From the NCBI GenBank assembly GCA_003550945.1, contig PULL01000272.1, positions 1 to 14,019 of the forward strand: DNA of 14,019 nucleotides, read 5' to 3'. The position numbers were made by a program, and so were the translations under genes. This DNA is from Thioalkalivibrio sp. GTDB taxonomy: Bacteria; Pseudomonadota; Gammaproteobacteria; Ectothiorhodospirales; Ectothiorhodospiraceae. Shown piece after piece: positions 13,567-14,019 of the stretch; position 1 is the first letter of the stretch, and each line of letters begins with the position of its first letter. Under the pieces are notes generated by a model that searched no databases, was not told the origin of the DNA, and worked only from the letters and a program-made list of their open reading frames with translations.

Positions 13567-13595
13567 ATTATGACAGATAGTTGGCCGCTAGTTAA
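13567..13595 (-). promoter_or_regulatory. Candidate extended -10 promoter driving rplC
   Basis: On the minus strand TTAACT (13595-13590) and CATAAT (13572-13567) are spaced 17 bp. They match consensus at 4 of 6 and 5 of 6 positions. The -10 is preceded by TGT, giving the extended form TGnCATAAT. The -35 overlaps the rpsJ stop codon. The predicted start is near 13560, so the leader to rplC would be about 86 nt and would consist mostly of the two hairpins. Confidence 0.6.
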
Positions 13596-13899
13596 GCCTG
13601 ATCTGCACGTTCACGCCCGCGGCCAGATCGAGCTTCATCAGCGCATCCACGGTCTTGTCCGTCGGATCGAGGATGTCCATCAGGCGCTTGTGCGTCCGCA
13701 ACTCGTACTGGTCACGCGCGTCCTTGTTCACGTGCGGCGAGATCAGCACGGTGTAGAGCTCGCGCTTGGTCGGCAGCGGGATCGGGCCCTTGACCCGGGC
13801 ACCCGTGCGCTTCGCGGTTTCGACGATCTCGGCGGCCGAACGATCGATCAGGCGGTGATCGAAGGCCTTGAGACGGATTCTGATACGCTGATTTGCCAT
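13588..13899 (-). CDS. rpsJ: 30S ribosomal protein S10 (NusE)
   Basis: Small-subunit head protein S10, 103 residues as in E. coli. Besides its place in the 30S head, it pairs with NusB and NusG in antitermination and transcription-translation coupling. The N-terminus MANQRIRIRLKAFDHRLID and the loop region GARVKGPIPLPTKRELYTVL (33-52), followed by SPHVNKDARDQYELRTHKRL, are diagnostic. ATG at 13899 gives the standard protein; the in-frame GTG at 13908 overlaps the tuf end. It starts 5 nt after the tuf stop, with only a weak GAG site, so it is probably cotranscribed and coupled with tuf. Confidence 0.97.
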   Translation of the reverse strand: MANQRIRIRLKAFDHRLIDRSAAEIVETAKRTGARVKGPIPLPTKRELYTVLISPHVNKDARDQYELRTHKRLMDILDPTDKTVDALMKLDLAAGVNVQIRLN

Positions 13900-13904
13900 G
13901 TTGC

Positions 13905-14019
13905 TCACTCGATGATCTTGGAGACGACGCCGGCGCCGACGGTGCGGCCACCCTCGCGAATCGCAAAACGCAGACCGTCCTCCATCGCAATCGGACTGAT
14001 CAACGACACCGTCATCTTC
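13905..14019 (-). CDS. tuf: Elongation factor Tu, C-terminal end (cut by window edge)
   Basis: Only the last 37 codons are in the window, from KMTVSLISPIAMEDGLRFAI to VVSKIIE and a TGA stop. This is the end of EF-Tu domain III: REGGRTVGAGVV is its invariant signature. EF-Tu carries aminoacyl-tRNA to the ribosome with GTP. The gene presumably belongs to the str operon (rpsL-rpsG-fusA-tuf) continuing to the right. The last residues SKIIE differ from the E. coli AKVLG end, ordinary variation. Confidence 0.97.
   Translation of the reverse strand, partial: KMTVSLISPIAMEDGLRFAIREGGRTVGAGVVSKIIE

Overview
This window is a ribosomal protein gene cluster on the minus strand: the end of the str operon (tuf) followed by the S10, spc and alpha operons. 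Transcription runs from the right edge leftwards, in the order tuf(partial)-rpsJ-rplC-rplD-rplW-rplB-rpsS-rplV-rpsC-rplP-rpmC-rpsQ-rplN-rplX-rplE-rpsN-rpsH-rplF-rplR-rpsE-rpmD-rplO-secY-rpmJ-rpsM-rpsK-rpsD-rpoA-rplQ. All 29 genes are intact except tuf, which the window edge cuts. Genes are packed with gaps of 2 to 42 nt, and two junctions overlap (rplD/rplW by 4 nt, rplP/rpmC by 1 nt).

The organism is most likely a GC-rich gammaproteobacterium. secY is followed directly by rpmJ with no infA, map or adk between them; rpmD lies between rpsE and rplO; S14 is the 101-residue zinc-free form; and S4, S11, L4, L15 and RpoA closely match the enterobacterial proteins as I remember them. The base composition would suit an Ectothiorhodospiraceae/Chromatiales-type bacterium, but that finer placement is a guess.

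Layout. 13905-14019: last codons of EF-Tu. 13588-13899: rpsJ, only 5 nt after tuf, so the usual long S10 leader is absent there. 13475-13587: the largest gap inside the cluster. It holds a good candidate extended -10 promoter and two tandem hairpins just before rplC. 8873-13474: rest of the S10 operon. 3326-8840: spc operon, from rplN to rpmJ. 3257-3325: a 69-nt gap with a second candidate promoter. 423-3256: alpha operon, from rpsM to rplQ. 370-400: 13-bp hairpin, the probable terminator. 212-357: a large nested inverted repeat that looks like a dispersed intergenic element. 1-211: unassigned sequence.

Together the genes build both ribosomal subunits and supply the SecY translocon channel and the RNA polymerase alpha subunit. 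The gene content is standard. What merits a second look is regulatory: the promoter-plus-hairpins block between rpsJ and rplC, the short leader before rpsM, and the repeat element past the terminator. I found no mobile-element gene, CRISPR array, tRNA or rRNA, and no clearly novel system.
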